A stretch of 64,000 bases of DNA from Kocuria rosea subsp. polaris (GTDB lineage Bacteria > Actinomycetota > Actinomycetes > Actinomycetales > Micrococcaceae), in contig MLDA01000013.1 of the NCBI GenBank assembly GCA_023896275.1, forward strand, positions 57,686 through 121,685. The letters run 5' to 3'. The notes beneath the pieces were generated by a model that was not told the DNA's origin, searched no databases, and saw nothing but the letters and a program-made list of their open reading frames with translations. Below are positions 16,889-26,885 of the stretch, in pieces (the stretch's first letter is position 1; each line of letters starts with the position of its first letter). A program made the position numbers and the translations under genes.

Positions 16889-16903
16889 CTCTATCTCCGC
16901 TCC

Positions 16904-17854
16904 CTAGAACTCGATCCGGATCATGCGGCTGAGCACGAACGATCCGATCGCCATCATCACGGCCCCGAGCAGCAGGAGCCCGATTCCGATGGGATGGGTG
17001 AACAGCGTCCCGACGTATCCGGGGTTCATGAGCGCCATCGCGGCGCCGAGGAAGAACGGCAGGGCGATCAGGATGTACGCGGAGATCCGGCCCTCCGCGG
17101 ACAGGGCCCGGACCTGCCCCTTGATCTCCGCGCGCTCGCGGATGGTCGTGCCCACTTGATCCAGCACGCGCGCCAGGTCGCCGCCGACCTCGCGGTTGAT
17201 GCGGATCGCCTCGGCCACCCAGGCGAAGTCCTCGGAACGCATTCGCCCGGCCGCCTCCTGCATCGTGGTTTCGAGGTTCCGGCCGACGCGCGATTCGTTG
17301 ACCACCCGGCTGAGCACCTCGCTCATCGGGGCGTCGAACTCGCGGGCGGCGCCGTCGAGCGCCCGCAGCACGGAGTGCCCGGCGCGCAGGCTGCCGGCCA
17401 GCGTCATGAGCAGGTCGGGCAGTTGGTCGTCGAAGGCCGCGCGCCGGCGGCCGGCACGGACGCGCAGCACGACGACGACGGCGAGCGGCGCGGCGAGGAA
17501 GAGCAGCAGCGCCAGGCCGAGCCCGCCGAGGAGCCGCCCGGCGACGGCGGCAACGACGGCCCCGATGAGGGTGAGCACGACGACCTCGGCGGGGGAGCGG
17601 CGCACGCCGGACTGCTCGAGGGCGTCGGCGGTGAGCCAACCCTGCCCGCGGGAGCCGATGCGCGCCTCGACCGCGGCGACCGCGGCATCGCCGACGCGCG
17701 CCAGTGCGGAGGCGTCGTTCGCGGCGGCGACCGGGCGTCGTCGTGTTTTGGAGACCCGGGACGAGGCGGGACGGAAGAGCGTGAAGACCAGCAGCAGCAT
17801 CGCCGCCAGCCCGGCGGCGAGACCGCCCGCGAGGAGCCAGGCGCCCGCGTTCAT
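16904..17854 (-). CDS. tadB: Tad pilus inner-membrane platform protein TadB (type II secretion F domain)
   Basis: This 316-residue protein has an N-terminal membrane helix ([18 protein letters not shown]), a central pair of helices and a T2SF domain ([22 protein letters not shown]) followed by C-terminal helices. It pairs with TadC. ATG 17854 overlaps the tadA stop (ATGA), so translation is coupled. In-frame upstream sequence continues as open frame within tadA but is not TadB-like. Confidence 0.9.
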   Translation of the reverse strand: MNAGAWLLAGGLAAGLAAMLLLVFTLFRPASSRVSKTRRRPVAAANDASALARVGDAAVAAVEARIGSRGQGWLTADALEQSGVRRSPAEVVVLTLIGAVVAAVAGRLLGGLGLALLLFLAAPLAVVVVLRVRAGRRRAAFDDQLPDLLMTLAGSLRAGHSVLRALDGAAREFDAPMSEVLSRVVNESRVGRNLETTMQEAAGRMRSEDFAWVAEAIRINREVGGDLARVLDQVGTTIRERAEIKGQVRALSAEGRISAYILIALPFFLGAAMALMNPGYVGTLFTHPIGIGLLLLGAVMMAIGSFVLSRMIRIEF

Positions 17855-19476
17855 CGCAGGCCCGTGTCGAAGAGTCCGGGCGGGAGCCGGACGCCGACGT
17901 TGTCGAAGTGCTCGACGAAGCGCGGGCGCACGCCCGTGGGCACGGGGCGGCCGAGGAACCGGCCGTGGGCGTCGACCCCGGCGGCGTAGTCGAAGACGAA
18001 GGCGTCCTGGAGGGTGACGACGTCGCCCTCCATGCCCTGGACCTCGGTCACGTGGGTGACGCGGCGGGTGCCGTCGCGCAGGCGGGTGAGGTGGATGACG
18101 AGGTCGACCGCGGAGGCGATCTGTTCGCGGATCGCGCGCAGCGGCAGATCCATACCGGCCATGAGGACGAGGGTCTCGAGCCGGGCGATCGCGTCGCGCG
18201 GCGAGTTGGCGTGCACGGTGGAGATCGAGCCGTCGTGGCCGGTGTTCATCGCCTGCAGCATGTCGAGCGTCTCGCCCCCGCGGACCTCGCCAACGACGAT
18301 CCGGTCCGGGCGCATGCGCAGTGAGTTGCGCACCAGGTCCCGGATCGTGACGGCGCCGGTGCCCTCGATGTTCGCGGGGCGGGATTCGAGCCGGACCACG
18401 TGGTCCTGTTGCAGCTGCAGCTCGACGGCGTCCTCGATGGTGATGATGCGCTCGTCGTTGGGGATGAAAGAGGAGAGAACGTTGAGCAGGGTCGTCTTGC
18501 CGGTGCCGGTGCCGCCGGAGATGATGATGTTCAGGCGGGCCTCGACGCACGCGCGCAGCAGGTGTGCCATCTCGGGGGTGAGCGTGCCGAAGCCGATCAG
18601 GTCCGCGGTGGTCAGCGGCTTCGCGCCGAATTTGCGGATGGTCAGGCTGGGCCCGTTGACGGCGAGCGGGGGGATGATCGCGTTCACGCGGGACCCGTCC
18701 TCGAGCCGGGCGTCAACGAGCGGCGAGGATTCGTCGATCCGTCGGCCCACGCGGGAGACGATCCGTTCGATGACCCGGCGCAGGTGTTCGTCGGTGCTGA
18801 ACCCGGCGTCGACCGCGGTGAGCCGGCCGTTGCGTTCGACGTAGATCTGCTCGTGGTCGTTGACCATGATCTCCGTGACCGTGTCGTCGTCGAGCAGCCG
18901 CTGTAGCGGGCCGAGGCCGAGGACCTCGTCGCCGATGTCGCGGATGAGCCGGCGCCGCTCCTCGGGGGTCAGCGGCACCTGCTCGGCGTCGATAGCGCGG
19001 CTGAGCTCGTCGCGGGCCAGCAGCCGCAGGGCGTCCTCGGTCATGGTTGGGTCGCTGATGCGCGAGCCGAGCCGGACGAACAGCGTGTCGGCGGCGCGCG
19101 CCTTCAGCCCGGCGAGGGCGTCGGGCGCGCGCGGCCCGGCCGCCCGCCCGCCCGGGGCCCGGTCGCGCAGGATCTCCTCCGCGGAGCCCGGGTATGGCGA
19201 CGCCGCCGCCTCCGTGCCGGAGGTCGCCTCGGTGCCGGCACCGGCACCGAGGTCGGGGCCGTCGCGGGCGGGTCCCGGTGCGAGGCACTCCTCGGCGGGC
19301 GTCGCGCCCGTGGGGGCGCTGTATGCAGGCGAGAGCGCGGTCGGCGCAGCGCCCGGTGGTGCGGTGTCCACCACTGTGGGCGTGGCGTCGGACGTCGTCG
19401 TCCTGCCGCCGGAGGTGGGCGCCGCCGCCCCGCCGGCCTCGCCGCGCATGGTTTTGAGTCGCTCGGAGAGTTTCAC
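17851..19476 (-). CDS. tadA: Tad pilus assembly ATPase TadA/CpaF
   Basis: This 541-residue hexameric secretion ATPase powers pilus assembly. Walker A is GGTGTGKTT, the Walker B/Asp-box region includes [12 protein letters not shown], and the His-box is seen as [14 protein letters not shown]. About 150 residues before the conserved domain are Pro/Ala-rich and poorly ordered, longer than usual. GTG 19476 overlaps the tadZ stop by four bases and is chosen for that reason; the frame stays open upstream through tadZ, but that part is a shadow. Confidence 0.93.
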   Translation of the reverse strand: MKLSERLKTMRGEAGGAAAPTSGGRTTTSDATPTVVDTAPPGAAPTALSPAYSAPTGATPAEECLAPGPARDGPDLGAGAGTEATSGTEAAASPYPGSAEEILRDRAPGGRAAGPRAPDALAGLKARAADTLFVRLGSRISDPTMTEDALRLLARDELSRAIDAEQVPLTPEERRRLIRDIGDEVLGLGPLQRLLDDDTVTEIMVNDHEQIYVERNGRLTAVDAGFSTDEHLRRVIERIVSRVGRRIDESSPLVDARLEDGSRVNAIIPPLAVNGPSLTIRKFGAKPLTTADLIGFGTLTPEMAHLLRACVEARLNIIISGGTGTGKTTLLNVLSSFIPNDERIITIEDAVELQLQQDHVVRLESRPANIEGTGAVTIRDLVRNSLRMRPDRIVVGEVRGGETLDMLQAMNTGHDGSISTVHANSPRDAIARLETLVLMAGMDLPLRAIREQIASAVDLVIHLTRLRDGTRRVTHVTEVQGMEGDVVTLQDAFVFDYAAGVDAHGRFLGRPVPTGVRPRFVEHFDNVGVRLPPGLFDTGLR

Positions 19477-20669
19477 GAGATGACCTCCCGCCGGTGCTGC
19501 TGGCGCGACTGCGCCCGTTCTTCGGTGTCGAACCGCTTGACCAGCTTGGACAGCCCGCGCCAGGCGCCGTCGTGCCGCCCGTCGGAGAGGTGGGGGATGC
19601 CGCGGTTGGTGCTCAGCGGCAGCGAACGCGAGCGGGGCACCACGACGTCGACGGGCGAACCGAGGCTCACCTCGACGTCGGCGACGGTCATGCCGCTGCG
19701 CTTGTCGGCGAAGTTCAGCACGGTGTGGCGTCCGCGGGGCACGAGCTCGAGTTCGCGTAGCACGGTCAGGGCTTCGTTCATGCCGCGCACGCTCGGCACG
19801 TCCATGCCGCAGACCCAGACGGCGGCCGTGGCGCGCTCGAGCGCCGCGAGCAGGTGCTCGCCGAGGCCCGGCGCGGTGTCGACGACCACGAACTCGAACT
19901 CTGCGGTCAGCTGGTCGATGAGCACGCCGACCTGCGCGGGGGAGAGCCGGTCCGCATCGACCGGCGTCCGCGGCCCGCACAGCGCGTAGAGCCCGTGCTC
20001 GGTCCGGGTGAGGTAGGCCTTGAGCACCATCGAGTCGTGCGCCGCGGAGTTGTAGACGGCATCGGTGATGACGTGCTCGGGGTCGATGTTCAGGGAACTC
20101 GCGACGTCGCCGAACTGCAGGTCGAGGTCGACGATCACGACCTGCTGCGGGGCCAGGCGCCCGAGCCCGACGGCGAGGTTCGTGGCGATCGTCGTCTTGC
20201 CGACCCCGCCTTTGGGTGAGAGGACGGCGACGACCTCGCCGCGTGGCCGGCCGGCGTCGGGTTCGCTGCGGTGCCGGCGACGCTCGACGGTGAGGCACGC
20301 GCGCTCGATCGCGAGGCGCAGCTCCGCGGCGTCCGCACCGGGGGAGGCGATCTCGCGGACGCCGGCGCGCATCGCGGCCCGCAGCAGCTCCGGGTCGCGC
20401 TCGGCTTCGGCGAAGAGGAGCACGGAGAGGTCGGGCACGGCCGAGGAGAGGTCGGCGGCCAGGCGTAGCGCCGCGTCGGTGTCCACATCGGAGCCGAGCA
20501 GCACGACGTCGGTCGCCTCGCCGATGCTGCGCCGCAGCAGGTCCGCCGCCGGCAGCTCGACCGCGGAGGCGCCGAGGCGGTAGAGGGAACCGGGCAGGGA
20601 GCCTGCGAGGCACGAGGAGACGCGGGACTCGAGTGAGGGCGCGTCGGAGATCAGCAGGAAGCGGCTCAT
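19473..20669 (-). CDS. tadZ: pilus assembly ATPase TadZ/CpaE (ParA/MinD-like)
   Basis: This 398-residue protein has an N-terminal receiver-like domain (about residues 1-130, without the full phosphorylation set) and a C-terminal ParA/MinD ATPase domain with the deviant Walker [20 protein letters not shown] and [12 protein letters not shown]. TadZ/CpaE proteins position the pilus machine at the pole or membrane. It overlaps cpaB upstream and tadA downstream by four bases each. Confidence 0.88.
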   Translation of the reverse strand: MSRFLLISDAPSLESRVSSCLAGSLPGSLYRLGASAVELPAADLLRRSIGEATDVVLLGSDVDTDAALRLAADLSSAVPDLSVLLFAEAERDPELLRAAMRAGVREIASPGADAAELRLAIERACLTVERRRHRSEPDAGRPRGEVVAVLSPKGGVGKTTIATNLAVGLGRLAPQQVVIVDLDLQFGDVASSLNIDPEHVITDAVYNSAAHDSMVLKAYLTRTEHGLYALCGPRTPVDADRLSPAQVGVLIDQLTAEFEFVVVDTAPGLGEHLLAALERATAAVWVCGMDVPSVRGMNEALTVLRELELVPRGRHTVLNFADKRSGMTVADVEVSLGSPVDVVVPRSRSLPLSTNRGIPHLSDGRHDGAWRGLSKLVKRFDTEERAQSRQQHRREVIS

Positions 20670-21400
20670 TTGAGGATCTCCTTGATGTCCCAGTAGTCGC
20701 GCTCTGCGTCAGCCGTGTCTTCGTTCTGCTTGGTGAGCCACGTCTGCCCGAAGTCCTGGGTGAAGACGATGCGCCCGGCCTGATCGGCGTCGACGGCGAA
20801 GGTGACGAAGGCCGACCCGGTCGGCAAGGCGGCCACCCCGTCGTCGGTCTGGACCTCTTGGTCCGGCAGGGCGATCTGGATGCCCGTGACGAGGACCTGC
20901 TCCATGAGCAGTTTCGTGAAGTTCGGGTGGGGCACCGCGTCGTCTTTGTCGTAGTTGCCGAACACAGCGACCCGGTCGCCGGCGCGGAGCTTGCCGCCGA
21001 CGACGCGGGCCGGCTCGAGTACGACCGTGACCTCCTGCAGGCCCTGCGGAACGGGGTAGGTCCCGGGCTCGAGCTGCGTCGCGGGATCGACGAGCTTCTG
21101 CGCGAGCAATTGCTCGCCCTCCAGCAGGGGCTGGCTGAGCACGGTGCCGGCGTGCTCGCCGAGGTCGCTCAGGGCGCCGTCGGCGACGGCGGCGGCCGGC
21201 AGGGTTGGGCGTTCGAGGTAGTCGGGCAGGTCCTCGGCGGCCGTGCCCGACGGTACGTCGGCGGCGGCGACAAGCACCTCCTGCGGCTGAAGCCCGTCCT
21301 GGGCGCGGCGGTCGGCCGCCCCGACGTAGATGATGAGCAGGACGGCGCCGACGACGGCGAGGACGAGGGCGGCGATGCCGCCGATGATCCTGCTGTTCAT
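20666..21400 (-). CDS. cpaB: Flp pilus assembly protein CpaB/RcpC (SAF domain)
   Basis: This 244-residue protein has a single N-terminal membrane helix ([21 protein letters not shown]) and then a SAF domain ([18 protein letters not shown] and later [21 protein letters not shown]). CpaB/RcpC proteins are periplasmic or extracytoplasmic parts of Tad machines. It overlaps tadZ by four bases and follows the tadG-like gene after 68 nt. No secretin gene accompanies it, as expected for a monoderm. Confidence 0.88.
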   Translation of the reverse strand: MNSRIIGGIAALVLAVVGAVLLIIYVGAADRRAQDGLQPQEVLVAAADVPSGTAAEDLPDYLERPTLPAAAVADGALSDLGEHAGTVLSQPLLEGEQLLAQKLVDPATQLEPGTYPVPQGLQEVTVVLEPARVVGGKLRAGDRVAVFGNYDKDDAVPHPNFTKLLMEQVLVTGIQIALPDQEVQTDDGVAALPTGSAFVTFAVDADQAGRIVFTQDFGQTWLTKQNEDTADAERDYWDIKEILK

Positions 21401-21468
21401 GAGGCTTCCTCAGGTTCGGCGTCGGTGGAACTCGACGGTGGTGGACGGGTGATGGGGCGTGGGCGGTG

Positions 21469-22500
21469 CTACTCGATGAGCGCCGGCGGCACGGTGACGC
21501 CGTAGTCGATCCCGCCCCCTCCGCCGAGCTCATCGGGTTCGTAGATCGTCACGAACTTCCCGAAGATGCCGCGGCAGCTGCTGGTGCAACCGGGTGGCAG
21601 GGTCGCGTTGTTCGGATACTGGTCGGGGGAGCCGCCGCCGGAGAACTTCCAGGCCTCGATTTCGAAGGCGGCGATCCCGGTGATCTCCCATTCGACGTTC
21701 GAGCCGGTGAGGCCGTTGCTGTCGGAGATGACGGGGAAGTACACGGTCGCCGAGCCCTCGGACGCGATGGACGCGATCCACGCCTCGAGGGTCTCCTGGC
21801 AGATGGCTTTCACACCCCCGGAGGCTGGCAGGGAGTTACCGGTGTCACCGGGGTAGAAGGTGCCCGCGCCGGTGTCGATGTTCACCTCGCACGCTCCGTC
21901 CGGGTCGAGCCAGCCCCAGTTGCCCGGAATCGAGCTGCCGTGGGGATTGCACGGGCTTGCCGCGTAGGTGAGCCACCGCGCGGTGTCGACGCCGGAGGCC
22001 AGGAAGTCCTGCAGCGCGCATTCGGAGAACGCGAGCGGGAACGAGAAGGTGCCCATGGTCGGTCCACCCCAAGCCGCGACGGCCCGGGCGCGGACGCCGA
22101 CAGTGTCGGTGCCGAAGAGCCGGCCGAACCAGACGGCCGAGCCGTTCTCGTCGGGCCCGCCCGGCTCGCGGGCCTCGGCAATGACGGTGACCCGCCGCGC
22201 GCCGAGGTCGATGGCCGTTCCGGCGGCCGCGGCGTCGTCAGCCGCATTGGCCGCCGCGAGCGCCCCGCCCAGGGGCGAGTCCGTAATGCAGTCGGGGGAG
22301 CCCGCGTCCGCGGCGCACGCGTTGGCGACGCCGAGCGCGGCCGCGTCGGCCCCGTTCTGCAGCTCGGCCTGCTCCCAGAAGAGCTTGCCGACGTCGACCG
22401 CGATCGCGACGAAGAGCAGCAGCACCACCATGAGGCCGGCGACCATGACGGAGGACCCGCCGCGCTCGCTGGTGAGCCGTTCCCGCATTAGCCTTCGCAT
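21469..22500 (-). CDS. TadG-like pilus assembly protein (TadE/TadG family)
   Basis: This protein of up to 343 residues has a short N-terminal charged segment, a membrane helix (VMVAGLMVVLLLFVAIAVDVG) and the family motif WEQAELQNGADAAALGVANA. The large extracellular remainder holds at least six cysteines, suggesting disulfides. ATG 22500 overlaps the end of tadE; a second in-frame ATG at 22488 (TAATG with GAAGG upstream) is equally plausible. TadG-type proteins are minor pilins or assembly factors whose exact role is not settled. Confidence 0.82.
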   Translation of the reverse strand: MRRLMRERLTSERGGSSVMVAGLMVVLLLFVAIAVDVGKLFWEQAELQNGADAAALGVANACAADAGSPDCITDSPLGGALAAANAADDAAAAGTAIDLGARRVTVIAEAREPGGPDENGSAVWFGRLFGTDTVGVRARAVAAWGGPTMGTFSFPLAFSECALQDFLASGVDTARWLTYAASPCNPHGSSIPGNWGWLDPDGACEVNIDTGAGTFYPGDTGNSLPASGGVKAICQETLEAWIASIASEGSATVYFPVISDSNGLTGSNVEWEITGIAAFEIEAWKFSGGGSPDQYPNNATLPPGCTSSCRGIFGKFVTIYEPDELGGGGGIDYGVTVPPALIE

Positions 22501-22880
22501 TGCATGGCCCCCCTGGCTCGGATGTCGGCCGGCAGCGGGAAGAGCCCGATGAGGGCGTTGTTGGCGCCGCCGATCGTGACGGTCACCGTGGTGCCGGGAG
22601 GGCAACCGGCCACGGACGCCGTGGCGGTGTTGATGTCTAGCGTCGGCGAGCCGGCGTCGGCGACGGCGAGCAGGTCGAAGCCCGGGTCGTTGTACTGCAG
22701 GACGTAGGCCCGGGCGGCGGCGCGCGCCCCCTGAGTCGCCGAGAGCTGCTGGTTGAAGAACCAGGCGTACTCGAGCACGCCGAAGATCAGCGTGAGCAGG
22801 ATCGGGACGATCAGGGCGAACTCGATCGCGGACGCGCCGGTTTCCCCGCGCCTGTTCCCGGGTGTTCTCCTGATGCTCAT
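22488..22880 (-). CDS. tadE: TadE-like pseudopilin
   Basis: This 130-residue protein has a basic N-terminus, the TadE motif GASAIEFALIVPILLTLIFGVLEYAW and a short extracellular domain with two cysteines. In TadE-type pseudopilins the prepilin peptidase cuts before the hydrophobic stretch containing the conserved Glu. ATG 22880 is preferred over 22892 because GAGGAG lies five bases upstream. The stop overlaps the tadG-like start region. Confidence 0.85.
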   Translation of the reverse strand: MSIRRTPGNRRGETGASAIEFALIVPILLTLIFGVLEYAWFFNQQLSATQGARAAARAYVLQYNDPGFDLLAVADAGSPTLDINTATASVAGCPPGTTVTVTIGGANNALIGLFPLPADIRARGAMQCEG

Positions 22881-22965
22881 GGTGCTCCTCACGCTGACGA
22901 CGACGGTGCCCGGCGGGAGTGCGTTGGCGTGCGCCTTCGCAGTCCCAGGTGCCGGGAAGCTCGGC

Positions 22966-23181
22966 CTAGAGGCCGGCGGCGATATCGTCGAGGAAGTCTC
23001 CGATAGCCCCCCAGAGGCCGTTGAGTGCGCCCGTCATGGCGCCGGCGCCGACCAGTACGACGAGCGAAATGATGCCAATGGTCAGGCCGTACTCGACGGC
23101 GGTGGCACCCTTCTCCTCGCGGCGCAGGCGGCCGGCGAAGGTTTCGAGGGCGAGGTAGACGTTGGCGAAGAAGGTGTTCAT
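22966..23181 (-). CDS. flp: Flp-type pilin
   Basis: This 71-residue protein is the major Flp pilin. The leader ends at Gly25, and the mature sequence begins ATAVEYGLTIGII with Glu at position +5 and the Glu-Tyr pair typical of Flp pilins; one hydrophobic helix follows. ATG 23181 is chosen because it gives the expected short leader; the frame stays open upstream but is not pilin-like. It is the first gene of the tad operon, so its promoter must lie in the region 23182-23856. The prepilin peptidase gene is not in the window. Confidence 0.92.
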   Translation of the reverse strand: MNTFFANVYLALETFAGRLRREEKGATAVEYGLTIGIISLVVLVGAGAMTGALNGLWGAIGDFLDDIAAGL

Positions 23182-23489
23182 GGCGGTAATCCCATCGTGT
23201 TCGCGGAAGCGGCGGCGGCCGCGTCCTGGGCTGGTGCGTGTGGTCCGAAGGGGAGTTCGAGTGACCCTGTGTCCAGGGCGACGCCAGCCGTTTCCGGCTC
23301 CTCGAGCGGCCCCCATCCGCCGCGTCTGAGCTGCAGCGTAGGAGCGCCGTCGGCGGCTGTCTATGGGTACGGGGACCGCGCGAGGGTACGGATCTGGAAC
23401 CAGCAGCGAAGGGGTTTCGGCCCGGCGCGTAAGCCGCTTTGATAGGGCAACAGAAAGTTGTCGATGATTTAACCTTTGAATAACGCGGA

Positions 23490-23510
23490 AATCTGCAGAG
23501 AATGCAGATT
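23490..23510. promoter_or_regulatory. perfect inverted repeat AATCTGCA-N5-TGCAGATT
   Basis: An 8-bp perfect inverted repeat with a 5-bp spacer lies in the AT-rich centre of the region between flp and the LuxR-type regulator. The size and symmetry suit a dimeric regulator such as a LuxR-type protein. Binding is inferred. Confidence 0.45.
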
Positions 23511-23790
23511 GTGAAGGTGTTGTCTTAGATTGGGAAATACCTGTTAATTTCCTGCGTTAGTCTTGAGGAAATTCCCGTAGTCTTCCACGGAACCGCAGGT
23601 GAGCGGGGGGCTGGTACGTGGGCCATACGTGGGTCACGCGGGTGAATACGGGGGTGATACTGGACTTCACGAGCGGGATACGTGAAACTTCAACAACTCC
23701 TTGTTGATCGCTAATAAGCGACCGTAGATTGATGTCAGTCGTCGTTTCGGCGATGGCCCCTAGCGTGCACACGCCGGAGTTTTCTCACCC

Positions 23791-23829
23791 CCCCCGATGG
23801 CTTCGGGGTGTGCCTGCCGGGGGCTTTTT
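23791..23829 (+). terminator. terminator-like hairpin upstream of the LuxR-type gene
   Basis: CCCCCG (23791-23796) pairs with CGGGGG (23818-23823), followed by CTTTTT. CACCCC/GGGGTG offers an alternative inner pairing. No plus-strand gene lies upstream, so it may end an unannotated small transcript or insulate the downstream gene. Confidence 0.5.
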
Positions 23830-23843
23830 CTTGCCCGGGCCAT

Positions 23844-23849
23844 TACACT
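23844..23849 (+). promoter_or_regulatory. -10 element giving a probable leaderless transcript
   Basis: TACACT ends 7 nt before the ATG at 23857. A transcript would begin at or within a base of the start codon, and no Shine-Dalgarno is visible. No convincing -35 element was found. Confidence 0.45.
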
Positions 23850-23856
23850 GGCACCC

Positions 23857-26844
23857 ATGGGGAAAATGCGGCCCGAAAATCTCACGATCGGCCGTGGAGA
23901 CGCGGTGGCGCGTCTGCGCGCGGCGGCCGATCAGGTCGCTGCGGGTCACCACCGGTTCGTCGTCCTCGAGGGGCACGCGGGCTCGGGCAAGTCCGAGGTC
24001 TTGTGGGCGGCGCTGGAGGGTGTGCTGCACTGGCCGCGTAAGTTCGCCTCCCTCGAGCCGGGTGATCGGTTCGTCCCCGGCTCCGCGGCCTGCAAGCTCG
24101 TCCCCGGTATGACACCCGAGTTGACGTCGAACGTTCCCCGGGCCGTGGCGTTCGCGCTCTCCGTGTTGGATACGTTCGATGCGCCGACCATCATCATTCT
24201 CGAGAACGCGCAGTGGACGGACCCTGTCTCCACCGAGATCATGTCGGGCATCCTCCCGAACCTCGGCACCTATCCCGTCCTCTTCATCGGCACCGTCCGC
24301 CCGTGCGTTGACGAGCCGGCGAAACAACTGATCCGGGCCGCGCTGGCGCCGGCGACGTCGTCGTACATTGACCTGCCCCCGCTGGATCCGGGTGAGGCAC
24401 GTGCCGCGCTCACGGAGATGATCGGCGCGCCTGTGGCGCCCGCGCTCGCCGGGCGCCTGCACGAGCTCACCGGCGGGCTCCCGCTGCTGCTCGCGGAGGC
24501 GGCGCGCGTGCTGCGCCACCGCCGCCACGACGCCGAGGCCGTCGCCGACGCACTAGGTGCCTTCGCTGCGCGGACCTCGCGCCGCGTGCGCGACTTCGAC
24601 GCCACGGTCGCGGACACGCTGACCTTCCTGACGCCGACCGGGCGGGCGGTCCTGCGCGTCCTCGCGCTGAGTCCGGATCCGCTGAGCGTCGCCCAGCTCG
24701 AGCACGCGTGCGGGGTCAACGAACTCGGCACTGCCGACCTGGCGCCCCTGCAGGACGCGGACCTCATCCGCTGGGAGCCGGGCGAACGCGGCTACCGCGT
24801 CTCGCTGCCGCCGATCGCGCAGGGTGTGCGGCAGACCATGCTGCCCGACGAGATCGCCGCCACCCACCGGGCGCTGGGGGAGATCAGCGACGTCTCTTCG
24901 GCGCCGCTGCACCGCTTCCTGGGCCGACATCCGGAGGCGCTCGGCGGGCGCAAGCTGGCCGAGGGCCCCAACGGGCGTGTCCCCGCCGACGTCGCCGAGC
25001 ACGTGCTCCGGCTGCTGGACGGCCGCGAGCACGGCCGCGTGGTCGAATACCTGGATGCGCTCGCGCGGGCGTGCCCTGGCGACGACACCCTGGGGCTCGC
25101 GCTCCTGGCCCGCTGGCGCGAACCCCGCGAGGACCTGCGCGGCCCGATCCGCTTCGCGATGCGCGGGGCCCGCTGCCCGCTGCTGCTCTCCGTCGCCCGG
25201 GCCGTCCAGCACTTCTCCGAGGCCCACTACGAGGCAGCGGTCGCTGAGCTCACGCACGCCGGAACCGTCGATGTCGACAGCCCGGTGGCGACGTTCGTCT
25301 TCCTTCAGGCCGTCGACCGGGTCGCCCGCACCGACGCCGTCCGCGGCACCCTGTTCCAGAGCCGCGAACTGCGCCGGGTCGCCGCCACCCATCTGCAGCG
25401 GCTCGAGCGCGGCGCGTCCGGCACGGACGACGGCGGCGCGGCGCTTGCCGCGTTTGCGCGCCCCTCGCGGCTCGACGCCCTGCACGCGAGCTTCGCCCTG
25501 TGGGACGAGCTGGCCGAACTCGTGCCGGAGCCCGGGCACGTGCGGCCCGGCGGCTTCGCCGAGCTGGCCCGGCGCCAGGCCGCCCACCTGGAGGCGCTGC
25601 CGGACGCTGAGGACGACGTCCTCGCTGTGCGCGTCTTCGCCGCGGCCCGCGCCCGCGACTACAGTGACCGCCCCTCCGTGGTGCGGATCCTCGGGCACCG
25701 TTCCGTGGTCGAGGCCGGCACCGAGGAGCTCGTCACCGACGCCTACTGCCAGCTCGCGCTCACCTATTTCGACGCCGGCCAGTTCTCCCGCGCTGAGGAG
25801 TTCGCCACCCTGGGCCGCGCGCAGGCGTTCGGCACCTACAACTCCGAGCTGCTGCTCACCGCCGAGGCCGTGGGCGTGCTCGTCGCCGGCGCGCGCGAGG
25901 GGCAGGACGGCGTCGCCCCGCTGCTCGCGGAGCTGCAGAGCACCCCCGACGCGCTGTGGCTCCCGTTCGTGCACCTGGCGTCCGTGTACGCGCGCGCCTG
26001 GGCCGCCACGGCGGACGGGGACCACGACGACGTCGTCGCGGCCCTGCTGCCCGTGTCCGACAACGTGCTCGGCTGGCAGCCGCTCGGCATGGCCGCCCTG
26101 ACGTTGCTGGCCCGCGCCCAGTACTACTCCGGCAGTGCGGCGCTCGCCGGCGAGGCCCTGGAGCTCATCGAGGCTTACGGCATCACGGCGACGGAGCCGG
26201 TGGTTTCGTTCGTGACTGCGTACGTGCGGGCGCTGGCCGCGGCCGACGACGACCCGCGCCGGGCGGCCGCTGAGTACTCCGCGGCGCTGGCTGCGGCGGC
26301 GCGCATCCCCGACGTCGCGACCGGTGCCCCCGACGCCCGCGGCGGCGGGCTGCGGGTCTACCGGGCGCTGGCCGCTTACGACTACGGCCGGCTCGTCGTG
26401 GAATCCGGCGGCGCCCTGCGCGGCCACGCGCTTGAGGCGTTCCGTGCGGCGCTCGGTGCCCAGCAGCTGTGGATCGGCTGCGGGGCGAGCAGCCTGCGGG
26501 AGGCGAGTGCCGCCGTCGTGCGGGGTCTGCGGGAGCTGCTCGACGGGGAAGGGGGCGAGGCCGCGGGTGGCGCGGACGACGACGGCGCCCGGCCCGCCGC
26601 GTCCTCGCGCAGCCAGTCGGTCGCCACGGGTGCCGCGCTCGCCGGTCTGACCCGGCGGGAGCGGGAGATCGCGGGGCTGATCGGGCTTGGGCTGATGAAC
26701 AAGGAGATCGCGGATCGGCTCGTGATCTCGGTGCGAACGGCTGAGTATCACGCGGCGAACGTCGCCCGGAAACTGCGGCTCGGTTCGCGCAGCGAGGTCC
26801 GCGACATGTTCGCGGAGAACGGGCGGTCGCCGGGGGAGCGATGA
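23857..26844 (+). CDS. large LuxR-family transcriptional regulator with AAA/STAND-type ATPase domain
   Basis: This 995-residue protein has the layout of LAL/MalT-like regulators. The P-loop GHAGSGKS is at residues 39-46, and TIIILENAQWTD resembles a Walker B with Glu-Asn instead of Asp-Asp. A long Ala/Leu-rich helical-repeat middle follows, and a LuxR helix-turn-helix lies at about residues 931-985 (LTRREREIAGLIGLGLMNKE, then VISVRTAEYHAANVARKL). ATG 23857 is chosen because the conserved part begins there and a -10 box lies just upstream; an in-frame start at 23797 falls in the terminator. It is divergent from the tad operon and may control it. Confidence 0.85.
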   Translation: MGKMRPENLTIGRGDAVARLRAAADQVAAGHHRFVVLEGHAGSGKSEVLWAALEGVLHWPRKFASLEPGDRFVPGSAACKLVPGMTPELTSNVPRAVAFALSVLDTFDAPTIIILENAQWTDPVSTEIMSGILPNLGTYPVLFIGTVRPCVDEPAKQLIRAALAPATSSYIDLPPLDPGEARAALTEMIGAPVAPALAGRLHELTGGLPLLLAEAARVLRHRRHDAEAVADALGAFAARTSRRVRDFDATVADTLTFLTPTGRAVLRVLALSPDPLSVAQLEHACGVNELGTADLAPLQDADLIRWEPGERGYRVSLPPIAQGVRQTMLPDEIAATHRALGEISDVSSAPLHRFLGRHPEALGGRKLAEGPNGRVPADVAEHVLRLLDGREHGRVVEYLDALARACPGDDTLGLALLARWREPREDLRGPIRFAMRGARCPLLLSVARAVQHFSEAHYEAAVAELTHAGTVDVDSPVATFVFLQAVDRVARTDAVRGTLFQSRELRRVAATHLQRLERGASGTDDGGAALAAFARPSRLDALHASFALWDELAELVPEPGHVRPGGFAELARRQAAHLEALPDAEDDVLAVRVFAAARARDYSDRPSVVRILGHRSVVEAGTEELVTDAYCQLALTYFDAGQFSRAEEFATLGRAQAFGTYNSELLLTAEAVGVLVAGAREGQDGVAPLLAELQSTPDALWLPFVHLASVYARAWAATADGDHDDVVAALLPVSDNVLGWQPLGMAALTLLARAQYYSGSAALAGEALELIEAYGITATEPVVSFVTAYVRALAAADDDPRRAAAEYSAALAAAARIPDVATGAPDARGGGLRVYRALAAYDYGRLVVESGGALRGHALEAFRAALGAQQLWIGCGASSLREASAAVVRGLRELLDGEGGEAAGGADDDGARPAASSRSQSVATGAALAGLTRREREIAGLIGLGLMNKEIADRLVISVRTAEYHAANVARKLRLGSRSEVRDMFAENGRSPGER

Positions 26845-26856
26845 ACCCCTGCCGAA

Positions 26857-26885
26857 TTGGGGACGGCGTGCGGATCTGCTAGGAT
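26857..26885 (+). promoter_or_regulatory. sigma-70-type promoter for rplM-rpsI
   Basis: TTGGGG (-35) and TAGGAT (-10) are separated by exactly 17 bp. Transcription would start near 26892, giving a leader of about 228 nt before rplM, unusually long and possibly regulatory. A GACGG/CCGTC hairpin lies in the leader near 27054-27072. Confidence 0.55.

Larger units (their letters stand above)
23182..23856. other. divergent intergenic region between flp and the LuxR-type gene
   Basis: This 675-bp region has no convincing gene. Its middle (about 23440-23720) is distinctly AT-rich and contains inverted repeats (AATCTGCA/TGCAGATT at 23490-23510; GGAAAT/ATTTCC at 23533-23552), likely regulator sites and promoter of the tad operon. 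A plus-strand terminator-like hairpin lies at 23791-23829, although no plus-strand gene precedes it. Confidence 0.55.

Noticed and set aside
16658..17989. Plus-strand open frame of 443 codons over tadC and tadB
   Set aside because: It is a shadow of the tad genes; composition is Glu/Gly/Arg-rich without a domain.
19477..20613. In-frame upstream extension of tadA to a 920-residue protein
   Set aside because: The extension lies wholly within tadZ in another frame, and the GTG overlapping the tadZ stop gives a normal TadA.
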